Positions 55,369-63,982 of a DNA stretch of 64,000 bases are shown here, piece after piece. A program made the position numbers and the translations under genes. How positions within the stretch are numbered: position 1 is the first letter of the stretch; the number at the start of each line of letters is the position of its first letter. Origin of the DNA: CAYJKB01 sp964370625 (GTDB taxonomy: Bacteria; Bacillota; Clostridia; Oscillospirales; Butyricicoccaceae); the NCBI GenBank assembly GCA_964370625.1, contig CAYJKB010000001.1, forward strand, positions 48,776 to 112,775. The letters run 5' to 3'. Below the pieces are notes generated by a model that was not told the origin of the DNA, did not search any database, and saw only the letters and a program-made list of their open reading frames with translations.

Positions 55369-56976
55369 TTGCATAAATCAAATAAAAATACATTTTTAGA
55401 AAGTGCATTTATATTAGTTCTTGCTAATGCAATAGTTAAAGTTATAGGTGCAATATTTAAAATACCCATGACAAACCTTTTGGGTTCCTATGGTATGGGT
55501 ATTTTCAACATGGGTTATCAAGTATATGCAACTTTATTTGTAATTTCTACAGCTGGACTTCCTGTAGCTGTGTCAAAAATGGTTTCAGAGGCAAATTCAC
55601 TTGGTAAACACAAAGAAGTGCGTAGCATTGTTAGAATTACATTAATAATTTTTACTGTTGTAGGTATGATAGGCAGTCTTATTTTGTTTTTCGGTTCAAC
55701 ATTTTTAGTTGAATTATTTGCTGGTGAAAATGTAAGTGAACAGGCTTATTTTTCTGTTATAACAATTTCTCCATCACTGTTTTTTGTAGCAATAGCGTCT
55801 ACAATTAGAGGCTATTATCAAGGGCTAAATAATATGGTGCCAACGGGCATTTCACAAGTTATTGAAGCACTACTTAAATTATTTGCAGGTTATGGACTTG
55901 CATATGCATTGCTATTAATGGGAAAATCAGAAGAAATAGCTGCTGCTGGCGCATTATTTGGCGTTACATTAGGAACTGTACTAAGTTCAGTTTATTTAGT
56001 AATTAAATTAAAACGTGAGGGGATACGTGCAACTTCTGTACGAAAAAATATTCCGTCACTTTCTCCACGTGGAATAATTTTAAAACTTATAAAAACAGCA
56101 GTACCTGTAACAATTGGAGCTGCTGTAATAAGCTTAACTTCGCTTATTGATACCGCACTTGTTATGAGAAGATTACAAACAATAGGTTATTCAGCTGATG
56201 AATCATTGTTTCTATTCGGAGCATATACAAGTATGCCAATTTCTATATTTAATTTGCCACAAACATTAATCACAGCAATTTCCATAAGTGTTATCCCAGC
56301 TATTACAACTGCATTTGCGAAAAACAATGTGCCACAAGGGATTAAAACAATTAATAGCGCAATGAAGATTGCTGTCTTAATTGCATTGCCTTGTGCTGTG
56401 GGATTAAATGTACTTGCAAGGCAAATTTTAAACCTGCTGTATTCAAGGCCAGAAGAAGTTTTAGTTGCATATCCTCAGCTTGAAATACTTGCATTTGCTG
56501 TTGTTTTTGTTGCCTTAGTTTCGCTTACAAATGCTACACTTCAAGCTATGAGTCATGCAACAATACCAGTAACACATATGTTAATTGGTGGTATTATTAA
56601 AATAGTAGCAAACTATATTTTAGTAGGTATTCCAGAAATTAATATAAATGGTGCACCAATTGGTACGACTTTATGTTATTTTACAATTAGTATGCTAAAT
56701 CTACGAGCACTTTATAAAATAAACGGTACATTGCCGGCAATTGTTCCAACATTTATTAAGCCATTGATTGCAAGTTTAGGAATGGGTGCAAGTGCAGTTT
56801 TAACATTTAATTTGATATCTGTATTTTTAGGTGAAAAAATTGGAACAATTTTAGCAATTTTGGTTGCAATGGTTGTTTATGTTGTTTTATTGGTATTAGT
56901 TAAAGCGATTACACGTGAAGATGCTGAACTTATGCCAAAAGGGGATAAGATTATTAAAATATTAAAGCTTAAATAA
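55369..56976 (+). CDS. SpoVB/YabM-type lipid flippase (MOP superfamily)
   Basis: A 535-aa protein with about 14 membrane segments of the SpoVB/MurJ-like polysaccharide-transport family (FKIPMTNLLGSYGMGIFNMGYQ, then IRGYYQGLNNMVPTGISQVIE). It sits before mazG and the yab genes, the place of yabM in Bacillus, and probably moves a lipid-linked precursor for wall or cortex. The frame opens at TTG 55351, but GAAAGGTG (55353-55360) suits TTG 55369 better; both are non-ATG. A second relative lies at 60146. Confidence 0.85.
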   Translation: MHKSNKNTFLESAFILVLANAIVKVIGAIFKIPMTNLLGSYGMGIFNMGYQVYATLFVISTAGLPVAVSKMVSEANSLGKHKEVRSIVRITLIIFTVVGMIGSLILFFGSTFLVELFAGENVSEQAYFSVITISPSLFFVAIASTIRGYYQGLNNMVPTGISQVIEALLKLFAGYGLAYALLLMGKSEEIAAAGALFGVTLGTVLSSVYLVIKLKREGIRATSVRKNIPSLSPRGIILKLIKTAVPVTIGAAVISLTSLIDTALVMRRLQTIGYSADESLFLFGAYTSMPISIFNLPQTLITAISISVIPAITTAFAKNNVPQGIKTINSAMKIAVLIALPCAVGLNVLARQILNLLYSRPEEVLVAYPQLEILAFAVVFVALVSLTNATLQAMSHATIPVTHMLIGGIIKIVANYILVGIPEININGAPIGTTLCYFTISMLNLRALYKINGTLPAIVPTFIKPLIASLGMGASAVLTFNLISVFLGEKIGTILAILVAMVVYVVLLVLVKAITREDAELMPKGDKIIKILKLK

Positions 56977-56990
56977 AATTGGAGATACAG

Positions 56991-57770
56991 ATGAATTTTG
57001 AAATAAAAGAAAAATATAATTTTGAAGATTTGCTCAAAATTATAACTGTTTTACGCTCTGACAACGGTTGCATGTGGGATAAAGAGCAAAATCATAAGAG
57101 TATACGCAAAAACTTCATAGAAGAAGTCTACGAAGCTATAGAGGCTATTGATACAGATGATGTTGATTTACTTCGTGAAGAATTAGGTGATGTACTCCTT
57201 CAAATAGTCTTTCACGCTGAAATGGAGCGAGAAATAGGTAGTTTTGATATGGATGACGTTTGTGACGGAGTTTGTAAAAAACTTGTATATCGCCATCCAC
57301 ATATTTTTAGTGATGTTAAAGTTGATAGCACAAAAGAAATTCTTAGCAATTGGGAAGAACTAAAAAAAGCTGAAAAAGGCAGAAAATCAACTACAGATAG
57401 TATGCAGAATATTGCCAAGAGTTTGCCTTCATTGATGCGAGCTGCAAAGATAGGGAAGTATGCTGCTAAGGTTGGATTTGATTGGGATACAGCTGAAGCA
57501 TCGCTTGAAAAAGTAAGAGAAGAAACTGATGAAATTCTTGATGCTATTCGTGGAAATGGCAACATTGAAGAAGAATTAGGTGATTTGTTGTTCGCTGTTG
57601 TAAACCTTTCACGCCATTTAAAGGTAGATGCGGAGCAAGCTTTATATAAAGCTAATGAGAAATTTATAAGTCGTTTTGAAAAAGTTGAACAAGAAATAAC
57701 GAGAAAAAATAGCACTTTTGACGAAACACCACTTGAAGACATGGAAAAAATTTGGCAAAGTGTCAAATAA
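56991..57770 (+). CDS. mazG: MazG nucleoside triphosphate pyrophosphohydrolase
   Basis: Hydrolyses NTPs to monophosphates, a house-cleaning role. The 259-aa protein has two MazG domains. The first carries NFIEEVYEAIEAIDTDD and EELGDVLLQIVFHAE; the second carries VREETDEILDAI and EEELGDLLFAVVNLSRHL. The acidic metal ligands are present in both. The YabN fusion of Bacillus has an extra N-terminal methyltransferase domain, which is absent here. Start: ATG 56991 after GGAG (TTG 56979 overlaps it). Confidence 0.95.
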   Translation: MNFEIKEKYNFEDLLKIITVLRSDNGCMWDKEQNHKSIRKNFIEEVYEAIEAIDTDDVDLLREELGDVLLQIVFHAEMEREIGSFDMDDVCDGVCKKLVYRHPHIFSDVKVDSTKEILSNWEELKKAEKGRKSTTDSMQNIAKSLPSLMRAAKIGKYAAKVGFDWDTAEASLEKVREETDEILDAIRGNGNIEEELGDLLFAVVNLSRHLKVDAEQALYKANEKFISRFEKVEQEITRKNSTFDETPLEDMEKIWQSVK

Positions 57771-57773
57771 CAC

Positions 57774-57802
57774 TTGAAAAATAGTTGATTTTATCATATT
57801 AT
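57774..57802 (+). promoter_or_regulatory. Sigma-A promoter before hup
   Basis: TTGAAA (57774-57779), a 17-bp spacer and TATTAT (57797-57802), 42 bp before the hup start. Confidence 0.6.
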
Positions 57803-57844
57803 TGATATAGATTGTTTTTAAAAATCAAATTTTTTGGAGGAAGT

Positions 57845-58117
57845 ATGAAAAAGAACGACTTTATAACACTAGTGTCAGAGCGTGCTGACATGTCTAAAAA
57901 AGATGCTGAGCAAGCAGTTAATGCAGTGATTGATTCAATTGAAGAAGCACTAATGAAAGGTGAAAAAATCCAGTTTACTGGCTTTGGTACTTTTGAAGTA
58001 AAAGTGAGACCTGAAAGAACAGGCAGAAATCCTAAAACTTCTGAGCCAATGGTTATTCCAGAATGTCGTGTGCCGTCATTTAAAGCTGGTAAAAACTTAA
58101 AGGATAAGTTAAACTAA
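57845..58117 (+). CDS. hup: HU-type DNA-binding protein
   Basis: A 90-aa bacterial histone-like protein with the full HU pattern. It has MKKNDFITLVSERADMSKK, the FTGFGTFEV turn, and the DNA-wrapping arm with RTGRNPKTSEPMVIPECRVPSF. GGAGG lies four bases before ATG 57845, close but acceptable; the frame also runs upstream to 57812 without support. mazG and the S4 gene flank it, the usual clostridial order. Confidence 0.96.
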   Translation: MKKNDFITLVSERADMSKKDAEQAVNAVIDSIEEALMKGEKIQFTGFGTFEVKVRPERTGRNPKTSEPMVIPECRVPSFKAGKNLKDKLN

Positions 58118-58121
58118 AATT

Positions 58122-58364
58122 ATGCGTATAGACAAATATTTAAAAGTTTCTCGTCTTATCAAAAGACGTACAGTTGCAAACACGGCTTGTGATAGCGAGC
58201 GTATTTGTGTAAATGGAAAACAAGTTAAAGCATCATATCAAGTTAAAATTGGAGATGTAATCGAAATTCAATTTGGTGAACGTATGTTAAAAGTTGAAGT
58301 TTTATCAACTCCAGAGCATGTTCTTAAAAATGATGCTCAAGCTCTTTACAAAGAAATAATGTAA
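58122..58364 (+). CDS. rqcP: S4-domain ribosome quality-control factor RqcP
   Basis: An 80-aa protein made almost entirely of an S4 RNA-binding domain (MRIDKYLKVSRLIKRRTVANTACD at the N-terminus), as in YabO/RqcP and Hsp15. RqcP works with RqcH on stalled large ribosomal subunits. No rqcH is in the window. Four bp after hup. A hairpin terminator follows. Confidence 0.93.
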   Translation: MRIDKYLKVSRLIKRRTVANTACDSERICVNGKQVKASYQVKIGDVIEIQFGERMLKVEVLSTPEHVLKNDAQALYKEIM

Positions 58365-58365
58365 T

Positions 58366-58407
58366 AAAAAACCTTTGCTCCGAATATATTGGAGTAAAGG
58401 TTTTTTG
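58366..58407 (+). terminator. Terminator between rqcP and yabP
   Basis: AAAAAACCTTTGCTCC and GGAGTAAAGGTTTTTT (one mispair, loop about nine bases), ending in six T. It separates the constitutive genes mazG-hup-rqcP from the sporulation genes yabP-yabQ. Confidence 0.9.
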
Positions 58408-58425
58408 TCTGAAGGGAGATTTATA

Positions 58426-58719
58426 ATGATAATTGATGAGAAAATTAAAAAAAGTAATATTGATATCCCACATAATATTGTAGTGCAAGAACGGACGAAA
58501 GTGAGTATTACAGGAGTTTATGATGTAGAGAGCTTTGATGAACATGAGGTGCTAATGGAAACTAGTGGTGGAGCTTTAATAATTTCTGGTGAAGAACTTC
58601 ATGTTGAACGATTAAACCTTGAAAATAATGAAATTTTGCTTGAGGGAAATATTTTAAGTATTATATATAGCGATGAAATAAAACCTCGTGGTAGTTTTTT
58701 ATCAAGATTATTTAAATAA
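58426..58719 (+). CDS. yabP: Sporulation protein YabP
   Basis: A 97-aa YabP-family protein (DUF1429-like fold related to YqfC). It begins MIIDEKIKKSNIDIPHNIVV and has the KVSITGVYDVESFDEHEVLMET core. In Bacillus it is a sporulation gene transcribed in the mother cell. The frame opens at 58375, inside the terminator; ATG 58426 with GAAGGGAG is preferred. I could not find a convincing sigma-E promoter before it. Confidence 0.92.
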   Translation: MIIDEKIKKSNIDIPHNIVVQERTKVSITGVYDVESFDEHEVLMETSGGALIISGEELHVERLNLENNEILLEGNILSIIYSDEIKPRGSFLSRLFK

Positions 58720-58748
58720 TATTTTTATAGAAAGGGATTGAGATATAC

Positions 58749-59141
58749 ATGTTTCCTTTGCTTTCGCAACAAACATCTGTGTTCATAAACTCAATTTTTT
58801 GGGGCATAATGATTTCATTTTTTTATGATGTGTTGAGAAGTATTCGATATGAATTACATGCAGGTAAGGTAATAACTGTAATTTTTGATATATTATTTTG
58901 CATAGGAGTATGTACATGGTACTTTATTTTTGCAATAACTACTGCAATTGGAAATGTTAGAGGATTTATCTTTTTTGGAATTTTTTTAGGGAGTTGTTTC
59001 TATTATTTAGCAATAAATCCACTTATTTTCTATTTATTAAAAAGAATTTTAAAGTTTGTGGTAAAAAATGTATATAGATTTTTTGAAAAAATATATATAA
59101 TTTTCAAAAAAATACTTTTAATTTTAGGTAAAATAGTATAG
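58749..59141 (+). CDS. yabQ: Spore cortex biosynthesis protein YabQ
   Basis: A 130-aa membrane protein with four hydrophobic segments (about residues 12-30, 42-62, 64-82 and 85-103) and a basic C-terminal tail, the YabQ layout. YabQ is needed for spore cortex formation in Bacillus. It follows yabP by 29 bp. Confidence 0.88.
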   Translation: MFPLLSQQTSVFINSIFWGIMISFFYDVLRSIRYELHAGKVITVIFDILFCIGVCTWYFIFAITTAIGNVRGFIFFGIFLGSCFYYLAINPLIFYLLKRILKFVVKNVYRFFEKIYIIFKKILLILGKIV

Positions 59142-59189
59142 AATATATGTATATAACTATTAATCAAATTGAAGGGAGTGGACAAAGAA

Positions 59190-59474
59190 TTGGCAAAGAG
59201 AAAAAAACCTATTGGCATACTTAAAATTTTATTTATTATTTTTGCTGTCCATGCTTCTTTTTCATTAATTTCGTTACAACTTGAAATTTCAGATAGAAAA
59301 CAACAAATAGAAGAAATTTCTTCAACCATTGCAGAACAAAAAATAGAGAATGATGAATTAACTGAACTTATTGAGGGAAGTATGCAAGATGAAAACATGG
59401 CAAAAATCGCACGTGAAAAACTTGATTATGTAATGCCTGGTGAGCGTGTTTTTGTTGATACATCTAGCAAGTAA
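59190..59474 (+). CDS. divIC: Cell division protein DivIC/FtsB family
   Basis: A 94-aa septum-formation protein: a basic N-terminus (AKRKKP), one membrane helix (about residues 10-29), a coiled coil (QLEISDRKQQIEEISSTIAEQ region) and a short C-terminal part (AREKLDYVMPGERVFVD). The start is a TTG: GAAGGGAG (59171-59178) fits TTG 59190 best. It sits after yabQ and before the S1 gene, as in Bacillus. Confidence 0.9.
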   Translation: MAKRKKPIGILKILFIIFAVHASFSLISLQLEISDRKQQIEEISSTIAEQKIENDELTELIEGSMQDENMAKIAREKLDYVMPGERVFVDTSSK

Positions 59475-59494
59475 TAAAAATTTTAGGGGGAAAT

Positions 59495-59995
59495 ATGGAA
59501 TTAGCTGTAGGAACGTTATTACAAGGAAAGATTACAGGAATAACTAAATTTGGTGCATTTGTTTCATTTTCAGAGGGGAAAACTGGTATGGTGCATATTT
59601 CAGAAGTTGCACATACTTATGTAAATGATATCACTAAACATTTAGTAGAAGGGCAAGACGTTAATGTTAAAGTTATTGGCATTGATAACGGCGGTAGAGT
59701 TAATCTTTCTATAAAACAAACAACTACACCACCACAGGCTGAAAAAGCACCTTTTAAACCTAATTTTTCAAACAAAGAAAAAGAAAGACCGGAAAGACAG
59801 TTTAGCAATAGACAACAAAATAGCAGACCATTTAATAAAGAACGTGATTTTGAACGTAGAAAACCTATGTCAAAAGAACCACCACGTGAAGCAACTTTTG
59901 AAGATAAACTTAAAATGTTTATGCAAGATAGTGAAAGTCGTATGGCAGATATTAAGCATAATGTAGATAAAAAAAGTAGCAGACGACGTAAATAA
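59495..59995 (+). CDS. S1 RNA-binding domain protein (YabR-like)
   Basis: A 166-aa protein with one S1 domain at residues 1-72 (GTLLQGKITGITKFGAFVSF, then GMVHISEVAHTYV and INGGRVNLSIK-like NGGRVNLSIK). A basic, low-complexity tail rich in Arg, Lys, Asn and Gln follows (about 75-166). The family is near divIC in Firmicutes; YabR of Bacillus is about 130 aa. It probably binds RNA or ribosomes; exact role unknown. Confidence 0.9.
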   Translation: MELAVGTLLQGKITGITKFGAFVSFSEGKTGMVHISEVAHTYVNDITKHLVEGQDVNVKVIGIDNGGRVNLSIKQTTTPPQAEKAPFKPNFSNKEKERPERQFSNRQQNSRPFNKERDFERRKPMSKEPPREATFEDKLKMFMQDSESRMADIKHNVDKKSSRRRK

Positions 59996-60016
59996 TTTTT
60001 TACATATACAATTTAT

Positions 60017-60051
60017 GGCTTTGAAGTACAATGTTATTTCAAAGCTTTTTT
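60017..60051 (+). terminator. Terminator after the S1 protein gene
   Basis: GGCTTTGAA and TTCAAAGC, about 8 bp, loop of about 12 bases, followed by TTTTTT. Ends the yab cluster transcript. Confidence 0.88.
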
Positions 60052-60145
60052 GTTGCTTAAATTTAATTTTGTAGTATATATTTGATTTTTAGAATATTTT
60101 TCACTTTTAGATAATAAATTAAAATAGGGAAGTGAGGGATATAAA

Positions 60146-61726
60146 TTGAATATAAATAAAAATTCTGTCTTATATAATGGTATAATATTAGTTTTTTCAA
60201 ATTGTGCATTACAGTTATTAGGGTTTATTTATCGCATATTTCTAAGCGATTTTGCAGGGGCTGAGGGGCTAGGAATATTTCGAATAATAATTTCAGCATA
60301 TACTGTTATAAACGCAGTATGCTTATCTGGAATTATTATGGCATTATCAAAAATTACTTCTGAACTATCCACACAGAATAATTATGGTAAAATAGTTGCT
60401 TTAAAATCTTTGGGAATAAGAATATTTTTAATCCTGTTTTTAACATGTGCTATACCTGTATTATTTTGGAATGATTTTATCGCTATCAATATATTAAAAG
60501 ATATTAGAACAGCAGATGCATTGCTTATGATGTTAGGGTGCCTTTTTTTAACCGGTTTTGAAAATATTAACAAAGCTGTATTTATTGGTATTCAGCGAAT
60601 GGATATAATCGCAAAATCTGAATGTACAGAGCAGATTATAAGAATATTTGCAGTTGTTGGCTTGTTGTATTTTTTTAAAGGAACTGGCCTTAATAATGTT
60701 GGTTTCTTTGTAATGTTGGGTATGACGATTAGCGAAATATTTAGTGTTCTTTATCTAACATATTGTTATCAAAAAAATTTTGGTAAAATAAAAAAAATCA
60801 AACTATCTAAAGAAAAGTATAGAAGTTTTGCAGAAATTTCTATACCCATCACAATTTCAGCACTAATAAATAATATTTTATCATCAGCTGATGCAATAAT
60901 TTTACCTCAAAGGCTTGTAGCAGCTGGTTTCACTCAAAGTGAAGCATTATCAGAATTAGGTATTATTTCTGGTATGACTATGCCAATTATTATGCTTCCT
61001 ATCGCAATAATAGGCTCAATTTCAACTGTAGTTCTACCGAATATAAGCAAAAGTATGGCGACTGGTAATAAATATAAGCTTAATGTAAGAATATCACGCT
61101 CACTTAGAATTACGGGTCTTGTAGGAGTTCCTGCAACTTGTGCGATAATACCTCTGTCACCATATTTATTAAATTTACTTTTTGATATTTCGGTGTCATA
61201 TAATTATTTATTAATGTTAGGAATATCGGTAATATTCATTTATTATCAAATAATAACAGGATCAGTTTTAAATGGAATGGGACAGCAGAAGCTTACTATG
61301 ACAAGCTCTGTAATAGGTGAGGTTGTTCAACTTTTTTTATTGTGGAATTTAGTTTCAATACCAAAATTAAATATATATGGTTATATTATTTCTATAATTA
61401 TAGCACCACTAATTGTAACAATTTTAAATCTTCTAAATATAAATCGATTTGTTACGATAAAATTTACATTACGTAGATTTTTATTCGAGCCGATTTTATG
61501 TGGAACGTGTGTTTATTTTTGGGTATGCTATATTTTCAAAATGACAAATTACATATTTAATTCACAAGTAACAACAATAATTGTTGCAACTTTATCTGCA
61601 TTTGTGGTATATTTAATTATACTGAAAATAACAGGTATCAAGATTTATGATTATATTAATACACTAAAAACATCTGATACACAAAATCAAAAATCATATG
61701 TATCTTCATTTAATATGTTTTTTTAA
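60146..61726 (+). CDS. spoVB: Stage V sporulation protein B-like flippase
   Basis: A 526-aa protein of the MOP superfamily with about 14 membrane segments. The N-terminus (FIYRIFLSDFAGAEGLGIFRI) and mid region (FAEISIPITISALINNILSSAD, then PQRLVAAGFTQSEALSELGI) are typical of SpoVB, needed for spore cortex. The start is TTG 60146 with GTGAGGG about ten bases before. It shares little beyond the general fold with the gene at 55369; of the two this one looks closer to SpoVB itself. Flanked by terminator and methyltransferase. Confidence 0.82.
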   Translation: MNINKNSVLYNGIILVFSNCALQLLGFIYRIFLSDFAGAEGLGIFRIIISAYTVINAVCLSGIIMALSKITSELSTQNNYGKIVALKSLGIRIFLILFLTCAIPVLFWNDFIAINILKDIRTADALLMMLGCLFLTGFENINKAVFIGIQRMDIIAKSECTEQIIRIFAVVGLLYFFKGTGLNNVGFFVMLGMTISEIFSVLYLTYCYQKNFGKIKKIKLSKEKYRSFAEISIPITISALINNILSSADAIILPQRLVAAGFTQSEALSELGIISGMTMPIIMLPIAIIGSISTVVLPNISKSMATGNKYKLNVRISRSLRITGLVGVPATCAIIPLSPYLLNLLFDISVSYNYLLMLGISVIFIYYQIITGSVLNGMGQQKLTMTSSVIGEVVQLFLLWNLVSIPKLNIYGYIISIIIAPLIVTILNLLNINRFVTIKFTLRRFLFEPILCGTCVYFWVCYIFKMTNYIFNSQVTTIIVATLSAFVVYLIILKITGIKIYDYINTLKTSDTQNQKSYVSSFNMFF

Positions 61727-61755
61727 ATCTCAAATAAAAAGGAATGGACGTTAAA

Positions 61756-62925
61756 ATGAATAAAAACAATATCGCTAAAATTAAATTATATCTTGTTGGA
61801 TTAAATGCTAGGCTTACACAAAATCTTGATTATTTCATGAATATTGAAATGAATTTTGATAATGGAAAAAATAAAACTATCATGAATATTTCATATAGTG
61901 ATGGAAAATTTGTATTGAAACAAGGTAAAAAAGAGCAAAATATTATACAATCTGAAATAGGGGATATTTTTATAAACAATATAGAAAGTTGTGAAAATGC
62001 AACTTTAATTTATAGAGAGCGAGGAAGTAGCACACATATTATTTGCACAACTAAAAATGTAACGATGAAACAATTTGAAGAGCAAGATTTTTCAGAAGAT
62101 AGCACAAACCCACTTATCTCAAAGCGTGAATATATTATTAATGTAAATAAGGCAAAGAGTTTGTTGTCTGCAATTGGTATACTAACAAAAGAAGGTAAAG
62201 TGAAAAATGATATGATACGCAAATATAATCAAATCGATCATTATGTAGAACTTGTGGCCCCGATGTTTGAATCACATGATGATAGTGAAATTCTATTACT
62301 TGATTTAGCATGTGGAAAATCATATTTAAGCTTTGTATTAAACTATTATTTGCGTGATGTATTAAAAAAACGCTGTAAAGTAATTGGGGTTGACATCTCT
62401 GAAAATGTAATAGAAAAAAGTAAAAAAATAGCCAAAGAACTCGATTATAACAACATGGAATTTATTTGTGCTGATTTAAGAACATTTTCCCCTCCGAAAA
62501 ACGTAACTGCTGTAATTTCACTTCATGCCTGTGATATTGCAACTGATTTAGCATTAGGTACAGCTATAAATGCAGGGGCAAAATATATTGCATGTGTACC
62601 TTGTTGTCACAAAGAACTACTAGACACTTATAAAATCCCAGAACTTATGCCAATTTTAAAACATGGTATTTTTAAAGCTCGTATGAATGACCTTTTAACA
62701 GATGGATTACGTGCATTAAAGTTAGAAGCAAAAGGATATAAAGTATCTGTTGTTGAATATATTTCGCCTTTAGATACACCAAAAAATTTACTTATTCGTG
62801 CAGAAAAAACTTCAGAAATCAATGAGGAAGCAGCAGCACAATATGAAAACTTAACTCAAAGTTTAGGAACGTATTCGGAACTTGACAGACAATGTAAATT
62901 TGGAAATTGCATAGCGATAGATTAA
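61756..62925 (+). CDS. SAM-dependent methyltransferase
   Basis: A 389-aa protein with an N-terminal domain of about 165 residues (no motif recognised) and a C-terminal class I methyltransferase domain. The SAM motif is LLDLACGKSYLSFVLNYYL, followed by VIGVDISENVIEKSKKIA. SLHACDIATD and ACVPCCHKEL are as in the Methyltransf_32 group related to GSTCD-type proteins, which is thought to act on RNA. Substrate not known. ATG 61744 in frame overlaps the ribosome binding site; ATG 61756 is more likely. Confidence 0.8.
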   Translation: MNKNNIAKIKLYLVGLNARLTQNLDYFMNIEMNFDNGKNKTIMNISYSDGKFVLKQGKKEQNIIQSEIGDIFINNIESCENATLIYRERGSSTHIICTTKNVTMKQFEEQDFSEDSTNPLISKREYIINVNKAKSLLSAIGILTKEGKVKNDMIRKYNQIDHYVELVAPMFESHDDSEILLLDLACGKSYLSFVLNYYLRDVLKKRCKVIGVDISENVIEKSKKIAKELDYNNMEFICADLRTFSPPKNVTAVISLHACDIATDLALGTAINAGAKYIACVPCCHKELLDTYKIPELMPILKHGIFKARMNDLLTDGLRALKLEAKGYKVSVVEYISPLDTPKNLLIRAEKTSEINEEAAAQYENLTQSLGTYSELDRQCKFGNCIAID

Positions 62926-62951
62926 CATATTTATTCATCTAGCATAAAATA
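62922..62951 (+). promoter_or_regulatory. Possible sigma-K (or sigma-A) promoter
   Basis: AAC (62924-62926), 16 bases, then CATAAAATA (62943-62951) fits the sigma-K pattern AC-N16-CATANNNTA. The same bases also read as TTAACA-N17-TAAAAT, an acceptable sigma-A promoter. Which is used cannot be decided by eye. Confidence 0.45.
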
Positions 62952-62992
62952 TAAAGAAGACTACTTCAAATATTTTATGGAGGTAATAAATT

Positions 62993-63829
62993 ATGGCAGA
63001 TAGAATTTCACCAGGGCCAATCAGTTGTCAAAATAATTGTTCTAACTTAAATAATGCCCCACGAGAAGCTGTAAGTATTCATACAACTAAAGTTTATGAT
63101 TCTTGCAGATCTAAAGAATGTATTCAAGATATTCGAGTTTATCCTACACGTTGTTCACAGGAAATCCTTGATAGGGCAATTAGTGTTAAATGCAAAAATG
63201 CAGAGCTATTATGGGTATTTATTGACGTTGAACCTATTACATTTAATAAAGGTTTTTATACTGTTGATGTTAAATATTTTTATAAAGTTACAGTAGATGC
63301 ATTTACAGGAATTGGTAGACCACGTGAAGTTTGTGGTTTATGTGCGTTTGATAAACGTACAATTCTTTGTGGTGGTGAAGGTAGCGCTAGAATATTTAGC
63401 TCTAAATATGTAGCTGGTGATTTTGATATTCAAAAACATGAAACTTCAAATTTACCTACAGCAGTAGTAGAAGTTGTTGATCCACTTTGTTTGGATGCTA
63501 AAATTGTCGAAAAATGTCATCGCCATCATAATGGGTGCGACTTATCTGAAGTTCCTGAATATATTTGTTCATCATTTGATGATGATATTGTATTATCATC
63601 TGAAGGTAAACAATTATTTGTAACACTTGGTCAATTTTCAATTATTAGATTAGAACGTGATTGTCAACTTGTAATTCCAGCATTTGATATTTGTGTGCCA
63701 CAAAAAGAATGTGTACCAACAGGAATTCAAGATGCTTGCGAAATTTTTGAAACTGTGGCATTTCCAATTGATGAATTTTGTCCACCAGATTGCAAAGTTT
63801 ATGATAATAATTGCAAAAAGAAATGTTAA
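62993..63829 (+). CDS. Cysteine-rich protein, possible spore surface component
   Basis: A 278-aa protein with 21 cysteines, spread along the chain (e.g. ISCQNNC, VYDSCRSKEC, EVCGLC, and the terminal DEFCPPDCKVYDNNCKKKC). It has no signal peptide or membrane segment. Middle parts look beta-rich (LLWVFIDVEPITFNKGFYTVDV). Cys-rich, cytosolic-type proteins of this size in Clostridia are often spore coat or exosporium components; the sigma-K-like promoter fits that. I do not recognise a named family with certainty. RBS GGAGG; own terminator. Confidence 0.75.
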   Translation: MADRISPGPISCQNNCSNLNNAPREAVSIHTTKVYDSCRSKECIQDIRVYPTRCSQEILDRAISVKCKNAELLWVFIDVEPITFNKGFYTVDVKYFYKVTVDAFTGIGRPREVCGLCAFDKRTILCGGEGSARIFSSKYVAGDFDIQKHETSNLPTAVVEVVDPLCLDAKIVEKCHRHHNGCDLSEVPEYICSSFDDDIVLSSEGKQLFVTLGQFSIIRLERDCQLVIPAFDICVPQKECVPTGIQDACEIFETVAFPIDEFCPPDCKVYDNNCKKKC

Positions 63830-63861
63830 CTAATAGAAAATATAACTTAAATTGTTAAATT

Positions 63862-63893
63862 TAAAATCCACCTTAAAACAAGGTGGATTTTAT
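63862..63893 (+). terminator. Terminator after the Cys-rich gene
   Basis: AAAATCCACCTT and AAGGTGGATTTT around an AAAAC loop, followed by more T. Canonical. Confidence 0.93.
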
Positions 63894-63940
63894 TATTTAT
63901 ATGTAAGAGGAGGAGCAAAGAAGATAACAAAAAAGCATAT

Positions 63941-63982
63941 ACCCCCACTTATACAAAATAAAGATTTTGTATAAGTGGGGGT
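63941..63982. repeat. 19-bp perfect palindrome at the right edge
   Basis: ACCCCCACTTATACAAAAT (63941-63959) and its exact complement (63964-63982) around AAAG. On the minus strand a T run follows after a few bases, so it may end a transcript from a gene beyond the window. It shares CATATACCCC and ACAAAATA with 19566-19592. Confidence 0.8.

Noticed and set aside
57212..57766. 184-aa open frame on the minus strand over mazG
   Set aside because: It is antisense to a well-supported MazG gene, Ser-rich as expected of a shadow frame, and has no ribosome binding site.
58366..58426. Sigma-E promoter for yabP
   Set aside because: ATATATT near 58384 resembles a -35, but no CATA-type -10 lies at the right distance.
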